Source of the DNA: Acinetobacter qingfengensis
GTDB taxonomy: Bacteria; Pseudomonadota; Gammaproteobacteria; Pseudomonadales; Moraxellaceae
Length of the DNA stretch: 64,000 nt
Direction: 5' to 3'
Assembly: GCF_008693185.1 (NCBI RefSeq)
Contig: NZ_VXKN01000006.1
Span: 1-64,000, forward strand
Positions 8,320-18,560 of this stretch are shown here, piece by piece. The notes under the pieces were generated by a model. It made no database searches, was not told the DNA's origin, and worked only from the letters and a program-made list of their open reading frames with translations. The stretch's first letter is position 1. The number at the start of each line of letters is the position of its first letter. The position numbers and the translations under genes were made by a program.

Positions 8320-8676
8320 ATGGCTCTAGGATTTTTGTTTACACCACAACAAGCAATTGATAATTTTATTCAATTTGCCAGAAATGCAGAAATTACAGCA
8401 CTTGCAAGAGAGGGTAAATATATCGCTTTTCTGATTATCTTAAATATCTCTGAGAATGTATATTTGAAGAATCTAAATAAAGTAGGAAAAGAAGGAGTGG
8501 ATGTATTTATGACCGAAATTGAAATTAGAATCACACGATATGATTTTAAAGATACAATGGCGTATGTTGGTAATATATGTAATATACCAACCAAATCTGT
8601 TGTAGAAAAAACCTTTGATCAACTAGAACGTATTGTTATTATTCACGATCAGACAGTTTTTACATGGTCATTTTAG
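8320..8676 (+). CDS. Orphan protein paired with the XRE regulator, function unknown
   Basis: A 118-residue protein starting at the ATG at 8320, which has a well-spaced GAGGGA ribosome binding site; a GTG two codons earlier is less well placed. It has no signal peptide or clear membrane helix, although residues about 32-42 (YIAFLIILNIS) are hydrophobic. It is predicted to be mixed alpha/beta, with the C-terminus ending in an aromatic run (TVFTWSF). I recognise no domain. The strong promoter, the leader and the divergent repressor suggest regulated expression. It could be a cargo gene of a small inserted module. Confidence 0.65.
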   Translation: MALGFLFTPQQAIDNFIQFARNAEITALAREGKYIAFLIILNISENVYLKNLNKVGKEGVDVFMTEIEIRITRYDFKDTMAYVGNICNIPTKSVVEKTFDQLERIVIIHDQTVFTWSF

Positions 8677-8757
8677 TTTTTATAATAATTTAATCCAATT
8701 ATCATGTAATGGTAAAAATGTAATTTAGACATTATTAGAAGTGATTATTCTCTCTAA

Positions 8758-8791
8758 GAAAAACGCCAAAACCTTATCCAAAATTTTGGCG
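8758..8791 (-). terminator. Terminator of hemF
   Basis: Read on the minus strand, CGCCAAAA and TTTTGGCG form an 8-bp perfect stem followed by TTTTTCTT, about 12 bases after the hemF stop. It would stop hemF transcripts before the XRE gene and aroE. Confidence 0.8.
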
Positions 8792-8802
8792 ATAGCAATA
8801 AA

Positions 8803-9753
<951 letters not shown>

Positions 9754-9938
9754 TCACCTTTGTTATGATTAATTACAATACATCAAAGCATAAATGCATA
9801 AAAAAAGTAAGGGTTTTTTCTATACTTTTTTAAAAATTGATTGAGATTACCGACACTCTTCTATATTGCAAAAAGTGCTTTTAAAGTTTGTTATTCAATC
9901 TATTTATATTGTATAGCACCAATATAATATATCTGATA

Positions 9939-10526
9939 TCAGTACATGTGATCCATACGTTCTTTTTTAGTCTTTAAATATTGCTCGTTTAGGGGGTTTA
10001 CACCAACGACCAAAGGCACTCTTTCACTAACATTAATGCCAAGAGATTTTAATGCTTCGATTTTAAGTGGATTGTTTGTAATTAATTTAACTTTTTCGAT
10101 TCCAAGATGTTGTAGCATGATATTACACATATCGTAACGGCGTGCATCAGCAGGAAGATTAAGTAACAGATTGGCATCTACGGTGTCATGTCCTTGATCC
10201 TGTAAAGCATAGGCACGAATTTTATTAGTGAGACCAATACCTCGGCCTTCCTGACGTAAGTACAAAATCGCACCTCGGCCTTCTTTCTGAATAAGTTCCA
10301 TTGTTGCATGCAATTGCGGACCACAATCGCATTTTAATGAGGCAAATGCATCACCAGTAAGGCATTCTGAGTGAATACGAACCAAAGCAGGATTTGGATT
10401 GGGTAATTCCAGTCCTTTTGAAAGCGCAACGTGTTCTTCTCCTGTCACGGGATCCTGAAATACGCTGATCTTAAAATCGCCATGAGCGGTAGGAAGATTT
10501 GAGCTAGCCACAAATTCAATTGACAC
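9939..10526 (-). CDS. ribA: GTP cyclohydrolase II
   Basis: Opens GTP to 2,5-diamino-6-ribosylamino-4(3H)-pyrimidinone 5'-phosphate, formate and pyrophosphate, the first step of riboflavin synthesis. 195 residues, the size of a stand-alone RibA with no RibB fusion. The zinc site [18 protein letters not shown] has its three Cys, the nucleophile region [11 protein letters not shown] is intact, and the C-terminal [14 protein letters not shown] segment is typical. The start is a GTG with a weak ribosome binding site. I see no FMN riboswitch upstream. Confidence 0.96.
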   Translation of the reverse strand: MSIEFVASSNLPTAHGDFKISVFQDPVTGEEHVALSKGLELPNPNPALVRIHSECLTGDAFASLKCDCGPQLHATMELIQKEGRGAILYLRQEGRGIGLTNKIRAYALQDQGHDTVDANLLLNLPADARRYDMCNIMLQHLGIEKVKLITNNPLKIEALKSLGINVSERVPLVVGVNPLNEQYLKTKKERMDHMY

Positions 10527-10705
10527 GGTAAAATACTCATCAATGCATTAAAAACAACGATTAAGTATAGCGTAATGTGTTAAAGTTACTAGAATTGCTT
10601 AGCATATTTTGTGCAATCTCATGATCTTTTTTGTATAAAGCCCATAATAAAGGTTGATAAATACAGTGAAGATTCAGGATAATTCACTATTCTTTTTTGC
10701 TACTT

Positions 10706-10721
10706 TGCAATTTAAATTGCA
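10706..10721. promoter_or_regulatory. 16-bp perfect palindrome upstream of dxs
   Basis: TGCAATTTAAATTGCA is perfectly self-complementary with no spacer. It lies in the ribA-dxs divergent region, about 95 bases before the dxs start. Its symmetry suggests a dimeric repressor site, but no regulator can be named. Confidence 0.4.
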
Positions 10722-10814
10722 GTTTTCGTTATGGTGGTTACACAATGATGCCGTCATGACATGACATCAACTTTCCTAGCTGAAATTGCAAGGTATATCG
10801 AAGGCTTCGTCCAC

Positions 10815-12743
10815 ATGTTGTATACAGAGATTCCTACACAACGTCCGAATACTCCTCTATTAGATAGCGTAGATTATCCCGCACAATTGCGTCTGCTATC
10901 TGTAAGGCAGTTAAAAACGCTGGCGGATGAATTACGTTTATTTTTACTGTATGCAGCAGGGCAAAGTGGTGGTCATTTTGGTGCAAATCTGGGTGTTGTC
11001 GAATTAACTATTGCCCTGCATTATTGTCTAAATACACCTTATGATCGCTTATTATGGGATGTTGGTCATCAGGCTTATGCACATAAAGCTTTGACAGGTA
11101 GACGAGAGGCTTTAACCCGAATTCGTGCCAAAGACGGCTTAGCTGCATTTCCTGCAAGAGAAGAATCTGAATATGATACTTTTGGTGTTGGGCATTCATC
11201 TACGGCGATTTCTGCTGGGTTAGGAATGTCGCTAGCATCACGCTACCAACAACAATCAAGAGAAATTGTTGCAGTAGTAGGTGATGGTGCCATGACTGCC
11301 GGAATGGCATTTGAAGCGATGAATGATGCTGTTGCCCATCATGCCGATATGATGGTTGTATTGAATGACAATGATATGTCTATATCGCAAAGTACAGGTG
11401 GTTTTGCCAAACATCTGGCAGCAATTTGGCAAAGTGGTCATTTTGTGACCTTGAATATACAAGGCGAGGCAGAAGTATTGCCACATCCTGAGTGGAGTTA
11501 TACTTCAAGATTGCATGAAGCAGCAACAGATGCTGCAGACAACCTGTTTAAGGCGATTGGTTTTGAATATTATGGACCTTTTGATGGGCATAATATCGAA
11601 CATCTCATTCAAGTACTACAGGCTGTGAAAAAGCGTAAAGGACCACGTTTGATTCATGTATATACTAAAAAAGGTAAGGGCTTCGCACCAGCAGAAGCTG
11701 ATCCGATTACTTACCATGCAATTGCTAAAGTTAATTTATCTCCAGTAAAAACACCAATAAAAAAACTTAAAAAATATTCCGATGTTTTTGGTGACTGGTT
11801 GTGTGATGAAGCCAAACAGGATTCACGTTTATTGGCAATTACACCAGCCATGTGCGAAGGCTCTGGAATGGTTAAATTTGCTCAGGAATTTAAAGATCGT
11901 TTTTTTGATGTAGCAATTGCAGAGCAGCATGCAGTTACTTTGGCTGCAGGTATGGCCTGCGAAGGTCTAAAACCAGTCGTTGCAATTTATTCAACATTCT
12001 TACAGCGTGGTTACGATCAGTTAATTCATGATGTAGCATTACAGAATCTGGATGTGACTTTTGGAATTGACCGTGCCGGTTTGGTCGGTGAAGATGGTCC
12101 AACACATGCCGGTGCCTACGATTATGCTTATATGCGTACAGTGCCAAATCTAGTAATTATGGCGCCAAAAGACGAAAATGAATGTCGGCAAATGTTACAT
12201 ACTGCATATTTGTACCACGGACCGGCAGCAGTACGCTATCCTCGAGGAACCGGTGTTGGGGTAGAAATTCAGCAACAGTTGACAGAATTGCCGATAGGTC
12301 AAGCTGAAGTTGTGGCTGAATATGGTCATGATGTAGAGCGAATCAGTATTTTGGCTTTCGGTAGTCGGGTATATCCTGCACTGGACGTTGCAAAACAGCT
12401 GTATCAGCAATTTGAAATGAATGTGCGTGTGGTGAATATGCGTTATGTCAAACCACTTGATGGGCAAATGATTGCACATTGTATTGCTGATAGTCAGTTA
12501 TTGGTGACAGTTGAAGAGCATGCGGTGATGGCTGGTGCAGGAAGCGCAGTAAATGAATGGCTTGCTCAGCATCAAAAACAAATTCCTGTCTGTAATATTG
12601 GTTTACCAGATTCATTTCTCCATCAGGCAACACATCAGCAAATGCTTGCCAGTGTTGGACTGGATGAACGAGGAATTTTGCAGCAAATTTTACAGTATTG
12701 GCAGGCTTTAAAAAAACCTCAGCCATTTATTGCTCATGCATAA
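10815..12743 (+). CDS. dxs: 1-deoxy-D-xylulose-5-phosphate synthase
   Basis: Thiamine-diphosphate enzyme joining pyruvate and glyceraldehyde 3-phosphate, the first step of the MEP isoprenoid pathway and a source of thiamine and pyridoxal precursors. The family start [16 protein letters not shown] fits the ATG at 10815; an in-frame extension of 18 codons upstream has no family character. Seen: [24 protein letters not shown] with the active His, [15 protein letters not shown] (diphosphate/Mg site) and the transketolase C-terminal part with [13 protein letters not shown] and VRYPRGTG. 642 residues is slightly above the usual 620-640. Confidence 0.97.
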   Translation: MLYTEIPTQRPNTPLLDSVDYPAQLRLLSVRQLKTLADELRLFLLYAAGQSGGHFGANLGVVELTIALHYCLNTPYDRLLWDVGHQAYAHKALTGRREALTRIRAKDGLAAFPAREESEYDTFGVGHSSTAISAGLGMSLASRYQQQSREIVAVVGDGAMTAGMAFEAMNDAVAHHADMMVVLNDNDMSISQSTGGFAKHLAAIWQSGHFVTLNIQGEAEVLPHPEWSYTSRLHEAATDAADNLFKAIGFEYYGPFDGHNIEHLIQVLQAVKKRKGPRLIHVYTKKGKGFAPAEADPITYHAIAKVNLSPVKTPIKKLKKYSDVFGDWLCDEAKQDSRLLAITPAMCEGSGMVKFAQEFKDRFFDVAIAEQHAVTLAAGMACEGLKPVVAIYSTFLQRGYDQLIHDVALQNLDVTFGIDRAGLVGEDGPTHAGAYDYAYMRTVPNLVIMAPKDENECRQMLHTAYLYHGPAAVRYPRGTGVGVEIQQQLTELPIGQAEVVAEYGHDVERISILAFGSRVYPALDVAKQLYQQFEMNVRVVNMRYVKPLDGQMIAHCIADSQLLVTVEEHAVMAGAGSAVNEWLAQHQKQIPVCNIGLPDSFLHQATHQQMLASVGLDERGILQQILQYWQALKKPQPFIAHA

Positions 12744-12844
12744 TAACTTAAAAATTTAATGACCATAGATGCTGAAATTTGTTAGAATAGACAAGCTATA
12801 CGCATTATTCTTTATCAAATTTCGTTATTAGGGTTAGGTGATCC

Positions 12845-13675
12845 ATGGAACCTATGGTGGTCATGGCTGCTCGTGCAGCACAAATTGTTGGTCAGGAGCT
12901 TTTAAAAGCACATAAAAATCGTCACATGCTCGATTTACAAATTGAAGAAAAAGGCATTGATGGACCAGTTACTCGGGTGGATCGCTATATTGAACAGCTC
13001 ACCATTGATACCCTAAAACGTAGTTACAAAAATCATAGTTATCTTGGTGAAGAGTTTGGTTTTCAAGAAGGTAAAGGTCACGATGCAGATTGGTGCTGGG
13101 TGATTGATCCTTTAGATGGTACTCAAAATTTTATTAATGGTTTCCCACATTTTTGTATTTCAATTGCAGTTCAACATAAAGGCGTAACACAACACGGGGT
13201 CATTTATGATCCTGTGCGTGATGAGTTATTTTCTGCTAGTCGTGGTCGTGGTGCCATGTTAAATCAGCGCCGTATTCGGGTTAATATTCGTGATACGCTT
13301 GATAATAGTTTTTTGGCAGTAGGTCATCCGTTTAAAGCATTACGTGGTGAAGAAGTGGTGTCTTATGCTGAACAACACTTTGCCTCATTGCTTGCTGTCA
13401 CTAAAGCTGGTGCCAATATCCGCCGTGGTGGTTCTGCTGCACTGGATTTAGCTTATGTCGCTGCCGGTCGTTTTGATGGTTATTTTGAAGTGAATTTAAA
13501 ACCTTGGGATCTGGCTGCTGGTGAGTTATTGGTACGTGAAGCAGGCGGAACCGTCGTTGATGCTCGTGGTGGGCAAGAATCATTCCATAATGGTCAGGTC
13601 TTTGCTTGTTCGCTAAAATTGCTTAAGCCATTGATGCAAGCTGTTATTCCTGCCTGGGGCGATGCCGTGAAATAA
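12845..13675 (+). CDS. suhB: Inositol-1-monophosphatase family protein (SuhB)
   Basis: Mg-dependent phosphatase hydrolysing inositol monophosphate. In Gammaproteobacteria SuhB also binds RNA polymerase/NusA and takes part in rRNA antitermination. 276 residues. The metal-site motifs are intact: GEEFGFQ, WVIDPLDGTQNFINGFP (DPLDGT) and the C-terminal WDLAAGELLVREAGG. A strong ribosome binding site (AGGTG) precedes the ATG. It lies 100 bases after dxs in the same direction. Confidence 0.94.
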   Translation: MEPMVVMAARAAQIVGQELLKAHKNRHMLDLQIEEKGIDGPVTRVDRYIEQLTIDTLKRSYKNHSYLGEEFGFQEGKGHDADWCWVIDPLDGTQNFINGFPHFCISIAVQHKGVTQHGVIYDPVRDELFSASRGRGAMLNQRRIRVNIRDTLDNSFLAVGHPFKALRGEEVVSYAEQHFASLLAVTKAGANIRRGGSAALDLAYVAAGRFDGYFEVNLKPWDLAAGELLVREAGGTVVDARGGQESFHNGQVFACSLKLLKPLMQAVIPAWGDAVK

Positions 13676-13698
13676 TCACGGACTTGAGTTAAAGCTAG

Positions 13699-13733
13699 AA
13701 CCACAGATATTTGATGATATCGGTGGTTTTTTT
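13699..13733. terminator. Bidirectional terminator between suhB and eptA-like gene
   Basis: AACCACAGATAT and ATATCGGTGGTT form an 11-of-12 stem around TTGATG, followed by seven T on the plus strand. It overlaps the stop codon of the convergent phosphoethanolamine transferase gene. The minus side also reads into a short T/C-rich tail. Confidence 0.8.
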
Positions 13734-15384
13734 ATGGATGCTGCTGACATTGTTGTAACATATCCAATGTAGGATTTTTAATATGACTATCGACATCCAG
13801 TAAGCTTAATAGCGTTGGAAATAAGTTATCCTGACTTAAAGCCTGCTGAGTTTGTCGATTTAGGCAATTTTCATGATCTGGATTATTGGTTTTCCAGCGC
13901 TGTGATAACCACATTATCATTGGGATATGTGTTTGCTGGTTTGGTGCCATAAAATAAGGTGCGCCATGTAGATATAAACCATGTTCTCCAGTAGATTCGC
14001 CATGATCAGATAAATACCACAACATACTTTGGTAATGATGAGGATCATTTTCCAGAACGTGAATAATACTCGCTAATACATGATCTGTATAAATAATGGT
14101 ATTGTCATAGACATTGATTAAGGATTCCCGTGAACAATCCTGAATATTATTGGTGTTACATATTGGTTGAAAGTGCTGAAAATTTGCAGGTGTACGTTTG
14201 TAATATGCTGGTCCATGACTGCCGATTTGATGTAAAACAATAATTTGTGGTTGTTGATCATCTATTGGAATTTGTTTCAAATAAAGCTGTAATGATTCCA
14301 CTAAAATTTGGTCAAGGCATTCACCATCCTGACAGTATTTTTGTTGGAGTGCTGTTGGAATGACATAATTATGAACACGATCACAAACATCCTTACAGCC
14401 AGAATCATTGTCAATCCAAGTGACGTGGTATCCGGCACGTTTTAATACATCCAGTAAATTCTCTCTGGTATAAGCTGTTCTTTCATCATAATTAAGTCTT
14501 GGCATACCTGAAAACATACAGGGCACAGATACTGCCGTTTCGGTTCCACAGGATGTAACGTGCTGAAAGTTAATAATCGGTAATTGGCTTAACTCAGGAT
14601 TGGTGTTTTTTGAATAACCATTTAATGAAAAACTTTCTGCACGAGCAGTTTCACCGACAACCAACACCATGAGTTTAGGAGGATGCTTAGCAGTATAGTT
14701 GGTATTGTGAGATGCATCAGTACCATAATTGGCAATAGGTCCTTTGCTTTGATGACTCAATTTTTTATGGTAAGACCAGATCGCATGAATGGTATTCTGA
14801 GGACTGATAAAATTACGTAACTCTCGATGCCCACGAAAAATTGATGATAGTTCTAGGTAATAACTAAAAATGATGACGGCACTACAAGATAATATGAGCA
14901 AAATAGAAAGCATTTTACTCACGATAAGATTTTTAAATGATGTTTTTTTAATTTGAATTAGACTAAAGAGTGCGACTGGAAGTATCACCAATAAAATGAG
15001 CCAGAGTGCAAAATCAGGGCTTAATAAATCAAAGGCTTCACTATGATTGGTTTGTAAAGCATTTTGCAATTGTAAGGCATCGATACCGATCCCCAAACTA
15101 TTACAGAAATAGCTACTTAAACTGGCAATGATTAAGATAATTCCCAATAACCACTTTGCATTCCAATGCCATAACAGAAGGGTTAAACAGAGATACATGT
15201 AACCGATAAGCAAAAAACCCATGCCCAGATTAAATAAATATAGCCAAATGCCCTGAAAGGCAGACAGTTCGGATAAGTGTTCAAATAATCGATAATTTAG
15301 TGCTAGCCCTAACCAACAAGAAGCAACAGCAAGATAGCTATTCAGGCTAAGTTTTAGATTTTTTAATGATTGCCAGAATTTCAT
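13732..15384 (-). CDS. eptA: Phosphoethanolamine transferase, EptA/PmrC family
   Basis: Inner-membrane enzyme that moves phosphoethanolamine from phosphatidylethanolamine onto lipid A, lowering envelope charge. In Acinetobacter this family underlies polymyxin resistance when overexpressed. 550 residues: about five membrane helices up to residue 180, then a periplasmic sulfatase-fold domain. VVGETARAESFSL gives the metal Glu245 and nucleophile Thr246; SDHGES and HIPMIMW provide further zinc ligands. At least eight Cys in the periplasmic part (SCGTE/VPCMF, GCKDVC, YCQDGEC, ICN/QDC) suit the family's disulfides. No pmrAB genes are adjacent in this window, so regulation here is unknown. Confidence 0.92.
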   Translation of the reverse strand: MKFWQSLKNLKLSLNSYLAVASCWLGLALNYRLFEHLSELSAFQGIWLYLFNLGMGFLLIGYMYLCLTLLLWHWNAKWLLGIILIIASLSSYFCNSLGIGIDALQLQNALQTNHSEAFDLLSPDFALWLILLVILPVALFSLIQIKKTSFKNLIVSKMLSILLILSCSAVIIFSYYLELSSIFRGHRELRNFISPQNTIHAIWSYHKKLSHQSKGPIANYGTDASHNTNYTAKHPPKLMVLVVGETARAESFSLNGYSKNTNPELSQLPIINFQHVTSCGTETAVSVPCMFSGMPRLNYDERTAYTRENLLDVLKRAGYHVTWIDNDSGCKDVCDRVHNYVIPTALQQKYCQDGECLDQILVESLQLYLKQIPIDDQQPQIIVLHQIGSHGPAYYKRTPANFQHFQPICNTNNIQDCSRESLINVYDNTIIYTDHVLASIIHVLENDPHHYQSMLWYLSDHGESTGEHGLYLHGAPYFMAPNQQTHIPMIMWLSQRWKTNNPDHENCLNRQTQQALSQDNLFPTLLSLLDVDSHIKNPTLDMLQQCQQHP

Positions 15385-15437
15385 GGGAGATTACATCAAG
15401 ATGAAACCAGCCATCATAATGTAGTGATCAAAAAATT

Positions 15438-16349
15438 CTATAGCAAATTGTGATCTTCTGCTTGGATAGGCGGTGGTGTGGGGCGGCCAAGACTACTTAG
15501 TAAGTCAATTTCTATATTACGCACCATGGAGTCTAGTGGTAAATCATTGCTTTGTGTGCCAAAAGGTTCTTCTATTTCTGTACTTAATGCATCAAGACCC
15601 AAAAAAGTATAAGCCAGTAATCCGACCACAAGAGGTGTTGCTAAGCCTAATAATGCACCTAAGCTAAATGGTAATAAGATACAAAATCCATAAACAGTAC
15701 GGTTAAGCAGCACAGAATAGGCAAAAGGAATCGGTGTGGTTGCAATACGGTCACAACCTGTATGCATTAAACTTAATTCATGTACGTGTTGATTAAGCTG
15801 TGCATAACAGATATCAGAAATTTCACCTTCCTTTAATGCCTGCATAAATTCCCATTGAATCAGACTTAAAGTATATTGTGGTACATTGACATGCTGATAG
15901 AGCTGTCGTAATTGTGCTTCACTCATGCCAATCACTTCATTTAATGCAGCAGGTTGATTAGTCTGTTGACGTAAGCGATCCCGTAATACATTCGCAAATA
16001 CAATCACTTGTTCAATTGCACGCTCACGCCTTGCCTGTGTCAGGATACGGCAATCACGATCGAGATGTCGTGAGGTTGCGATTAATATGCCCCAAAGTTT
16101 TCTGGCTTCCCACCAGCGATCATAACAAGCACCATTTTTGAAGCCTAAAAAAATGGATAAGACAAGACCAATAAGAGTAAAGGCCATCAGTGGTAATTCA
16201 GGGAAATGATAGATATTGTTATATTCCAGGCCACCAATAATTGTAGAGAGCAGCATCACAAACCCCAGTGGCGGTAGAATTTTGGGTAATAAAGTTCCCC
16301 GCCATGAAAATAACATTTTAAATGTATTGGTAGTATGACGAACGATCAT
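15438..16349 (-). CDS. Bestrophin-family anion channel protein (YneE/UPF0187)
   Basis: Prokaryotic homologue of bestrophins, inner-membrane pentameric ion channels. 303 residues with membrane segments near 25-45, 45-70 and 205-245. Family marks are the N-terminal WRGTLLPKILPPLGFV, the LGFKNGACYDRWWEARKLWG block near residues 68-87, and the C-terminal ALSTEIEEPFGTQSNDLPLD segment containing the conserved acidic cluster. It lies 53 bases upstream of eptA on the same strand and may share a transcript with it; no functional link is known. Confidence 0.88.
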   Translation of the reverse strand: MIVRHTTNTFKMLFSWRGTLLPKILPPLGFVMLLSTIIGGLEYNNIYHFPELPLMAFTLIGLVLSIFLGFKNGACYDRWWEARKLWGILIATSRHLDRDCRILTQARRERAIEQVIVFANVLRDRLRQQTNQPAALNEVIGMSEAQLRQLYQHVNVPQYTLSLIQWEFMQALKEGEISDICYAQLNQHVHELSLMHTGCDRIATTPIPFAYSVLLNRTVYGFCILLPFSLGALLGLATPLVVGLLAYTFLGLDALSTEIEEPFGTQSNDLPLDSMVRNIEIDLLSSLGRPTPPPIQAEDHNLL

Positions 16350-16396
16350 GGGTTCTCGAATATGTCAATCGATCAGGAGTAAGTGAATAGATATTA

Positions 16397-17092
16397 TCAT
16401 GCTTTTGCCTTGGCTAGAATTCCCTGTTCAGCAAAGGAGAAATAATCATTGTGACTGATAATAAAATGATCCGCCAAGTGTAAATCCAGTAATTGGCACG
16501 CCGAGCTGAGTTTATCAGTAAAAGTCAAATCTTCTGGTGAAGGCAAAGCATGACCTTGAGGATGATTATGAACAGCAATCAAATGAAAGGCCTTTTTTTG
16601 TAAAGCAAAGCGGACAATGTCCTGAGTAGATACCGAACATTGTTGAAATGTACCTCGAAATAAAATTTCAAATTCAAGTAATTGACAATGTTGATCCAGC
16701 AATAAAACTGCAAAAAGTTCTTGTCGTTCACTGCGTAATTTTGATTTTAGAAAATCAATAATCAGTGTCGAATTCTGTAAATTGGCGCTGAGTTCAAGTT
16801 GTTGCTGTAAATAACGCTGAGCCAAGGCTTTACTTGCCAATAACAATGCATACTTACTGGAACCGATACCTTTAAATTCGGTGAGTTCGTCAATACTGGC
16901 ATCCAAGATTTGTCTAAGTCCACCAAAATGAGTTAATAATTGTCTGGCTAAACTCACAGCACTGTGTTGTTGATAGCCTGTGCGTAAAAAAATTGCCAAT
17001 AATTCTGCATCTGAAAGCGCATCAGCACCTTGCGATAATAAACGTTCCCGAGGACGTTCCTGTGTTGGCCAGTGTTTAATTGGGTTGCTCAT
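16397..17092 (-). CDS. radC: RadC family protein (JAB/MPN domain)
   Basis: 231 residues with an N-terminal helix-hairpin-helix-like region (LTEFKGIGSSKYALL) and a C-terminal JAB1/MPN metalloprotease-like domain. The zinc motif HNHPQGHALPSPEDL (HxH...SxxD) is intact. Family members were named for a supposed DNA repair role, which is now doubtful; their biochemical activity is not established. It lies just upstream of the bestrophin gene and divergent from coaBC. Confidence 0.93.
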   Translation of the reverse strand: MSNPIKHWPTQERPRERLLSQGADALSDAELLAIFLRTGYQQHSAVSLARQLLTHFGGLRQILDASIDELTEFKGIGSSKYALLLASKALAQRYLQQQLELSANLQNSTLIIDFLKSKLRSERQELFAVLLLDQHCQLLEFEILFRGTFQQCSVSTQDIVRFALQKKAFHLIAVHNHPQGHALPSPEDLTFTDKLSSACQLLDLHLADHFIISHNDYFSFAEQGILAKAKA

Positions 17093-17278
17093 ATTCGTAT
17101 TGTAAATTTCGCTGAAATAATTAAAAGCTTAGAAAAAATTAACCTATAACACAATTATTTATATCTTGTGAATAAATTTGGCATTGATAAAAAAAGTAAT
17201 GTGGCTTGTTTAGTAATTACTTGGGCTTGAAGGTATTTAATGTTATTGTGAGCGCCATTGCAAGAACCAGGGATTGTA

Positions 17279-18529
17279 ATGAAGCTAGAAGCCAAAGCCC
17301 TACAAACTCGCCGTATTGTGCTGGGTGTTACAGGTGGAATCGCTGCCTATAAAAGTGCGATTTTAGTTCGTCGTTTAAAGGATTATGGTTTTGATGTCCG
17401 TGTGGTGATGAGCCATGGCGCACAAGCCTTTATTACTCCGTTGACTTTTCAGGCTTTATCCGGATATCCGGTGCATACTGAATTGCTGGATGCTGAAGCA
17501 GAATCTGGTATGGGTCATATTGAACTGGCTCGCTGGGCAGATTTATTACTGATTGCACCGGCAAGCTGTGACAGTATTGCCAAATGTGCCAATGGTCTAG
17601 CTGATGATTTACTGAGTACTATTTATCTGGCCAGTAAAGCACCTGTATGGGTTGCACCAGCGATGAATCAACAAATGTGGGCTGCCAAATCGACACAACG
17701 GAATTTAACAACACTGGTTGAAGATGGTGTTCATATTGTTATGCCGGAAGCTGGTGAACAGGCATGTGGTGATGTCGGTTTGGGACGTCTGGCAGAACCT
17801 GAACAGATTGCAGCTGCAGTAAATGATTTCTTTGCTCAGGCTGAGCGCGATATTTCTGAAAAGTTTGGATTACTGGCTGGAAAAAATGTTGTGATTACGG
17901 CTGGGCCTACACGTGAACTGATCGACCCTGTGCGCTATATTTCTAACCATAGTACAGGGAAAATGGGATTTGCAATTGCAGAAGCTTGTTATGCTGCTGG
18001 AGCAAAAGTAACTTTGATTTCCGGCCCCGTAAGTTTGAATACACCCAATGGTGTGCAGCGTATCCAGATACAAACGGCTCAGGAAATGTTAGAAGCGAGT
18101 CTGCAACTGGTTGAAGCCTGTGATGTTTTTATTGCTACCGCCGCTGTTGCAGATTACCGTGTAGCACACGTAGCAGAACATAAAATCAAAAAAGCAGGAG
18201 ATGAGCTAACAGTAAGCTTAATCAAAAATCCTGATATTGTTGCAACGATTGCACAGCAACAACAGCGGCCATTTATGGTTGGTTTCGCTGCAGAAACACA
18301 AAATATTGAAGAATATGCGAAAGCAAAATTAAAAGCCAAAAAACTGGATATGATCGCTTGTAATGACGTGTCAAGAAGTGATATCGGTTTTGCTTCTGAT
18401 GAAAATGCCATGACGGTATTTTTTGCCGAACAATACCATTTACCACAGCGTATATTGGAAAAAGCAGCTAAAAAAGACATTGCCATGCAGCTGGTTGACT
18501 CGATTGCCAAAGCATTAGCTGGATCGTAA
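17279..18529 (+). CDS. coaBC: Bifunctional phosphopantothenoylcysteine decarboxylase/synthetase
   Basis: Fused CoaB and CoaC of coenzyme A synthesis, cytosolic: CTP-dependent ligation of cysteine to 4'-phosphopantothenate, then FMN-dependent decarboxylation. 416 residues from the ATG at 17279, which has an AGGGA ribosome binding site; a TTG seven codons earlier is less likely. The CoaC half (to about residue 190) shows GVTGGIAAYKSA, SHGAQAFITPLTF with the catalytic His, and APAMNQQMW. The CoaB half shows VITAGPTRELIDPVRYISNHSTGKMG and AAVADY, and the conserved KIKK near residue 310. Confidence 0.96.
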   Translation: MKLEAKALQTRRIVLGVTGGIAAYKSAILVRRLKDYGFDVRVVMSHGAQAFITPLTFQALSGYPVHTELLDAEAESGMGHIELARWADLLLIAPASCDSIAKCANGLADDLLSTIYLASKAPVWVAPAMNQQMWAAKSTQRNLTTLVEDGVHIVMPEAGEQACGDVGLGRLAEPEQIAAAVNDFFAQAERDISEKFGLLAGKNVVITAGPTRELIDPVRYISNHSTGKMGFAIAEACYAAGAKVTLISGPVSLNTPNGVQRIQIQTAQEMLEASLQLVEACDVFIATAAVADYRVAHVAEHKIKKAGDELTVSLIKNPDIVATIAQQQQRPFMVGFAAETQNIEEYAKAKLKAKKLDMIACNDVSRSDIGFASDENAMTVFFAEQYHLPQRILEKAAKKDIAMQLVDSIAKALAGS

Positions 18530-18533
18530 TACA

Positions 18534-18560
18534 ATGTGCCAGAAATCTGGCACATGATTT
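18534..18560. terminator. Hairpin between coaBC and ydcF-like gene
   Basis: A perfect 10-bp stem (ATGTGCCAGA/TCTGGCACAT, 18534-18555) with a 2-base centre lies a few bases after the coaBC stop and directly before the end of the convergent gene. T-tracts are short, so termination strength is uncertain. Confidence 0.6.

Noticed and set aside
10761..10814. 18-codon N-terminal extension of dxs
   Set aside because: The family start matches the ATG at 10815, and the extension has no conserved character.
13732..15384. EptA-like gene as an acquired mcr element
   Set aside because: No insertion sequence, no composition shift and tight packing between core genes; it looks native to the chromosome.
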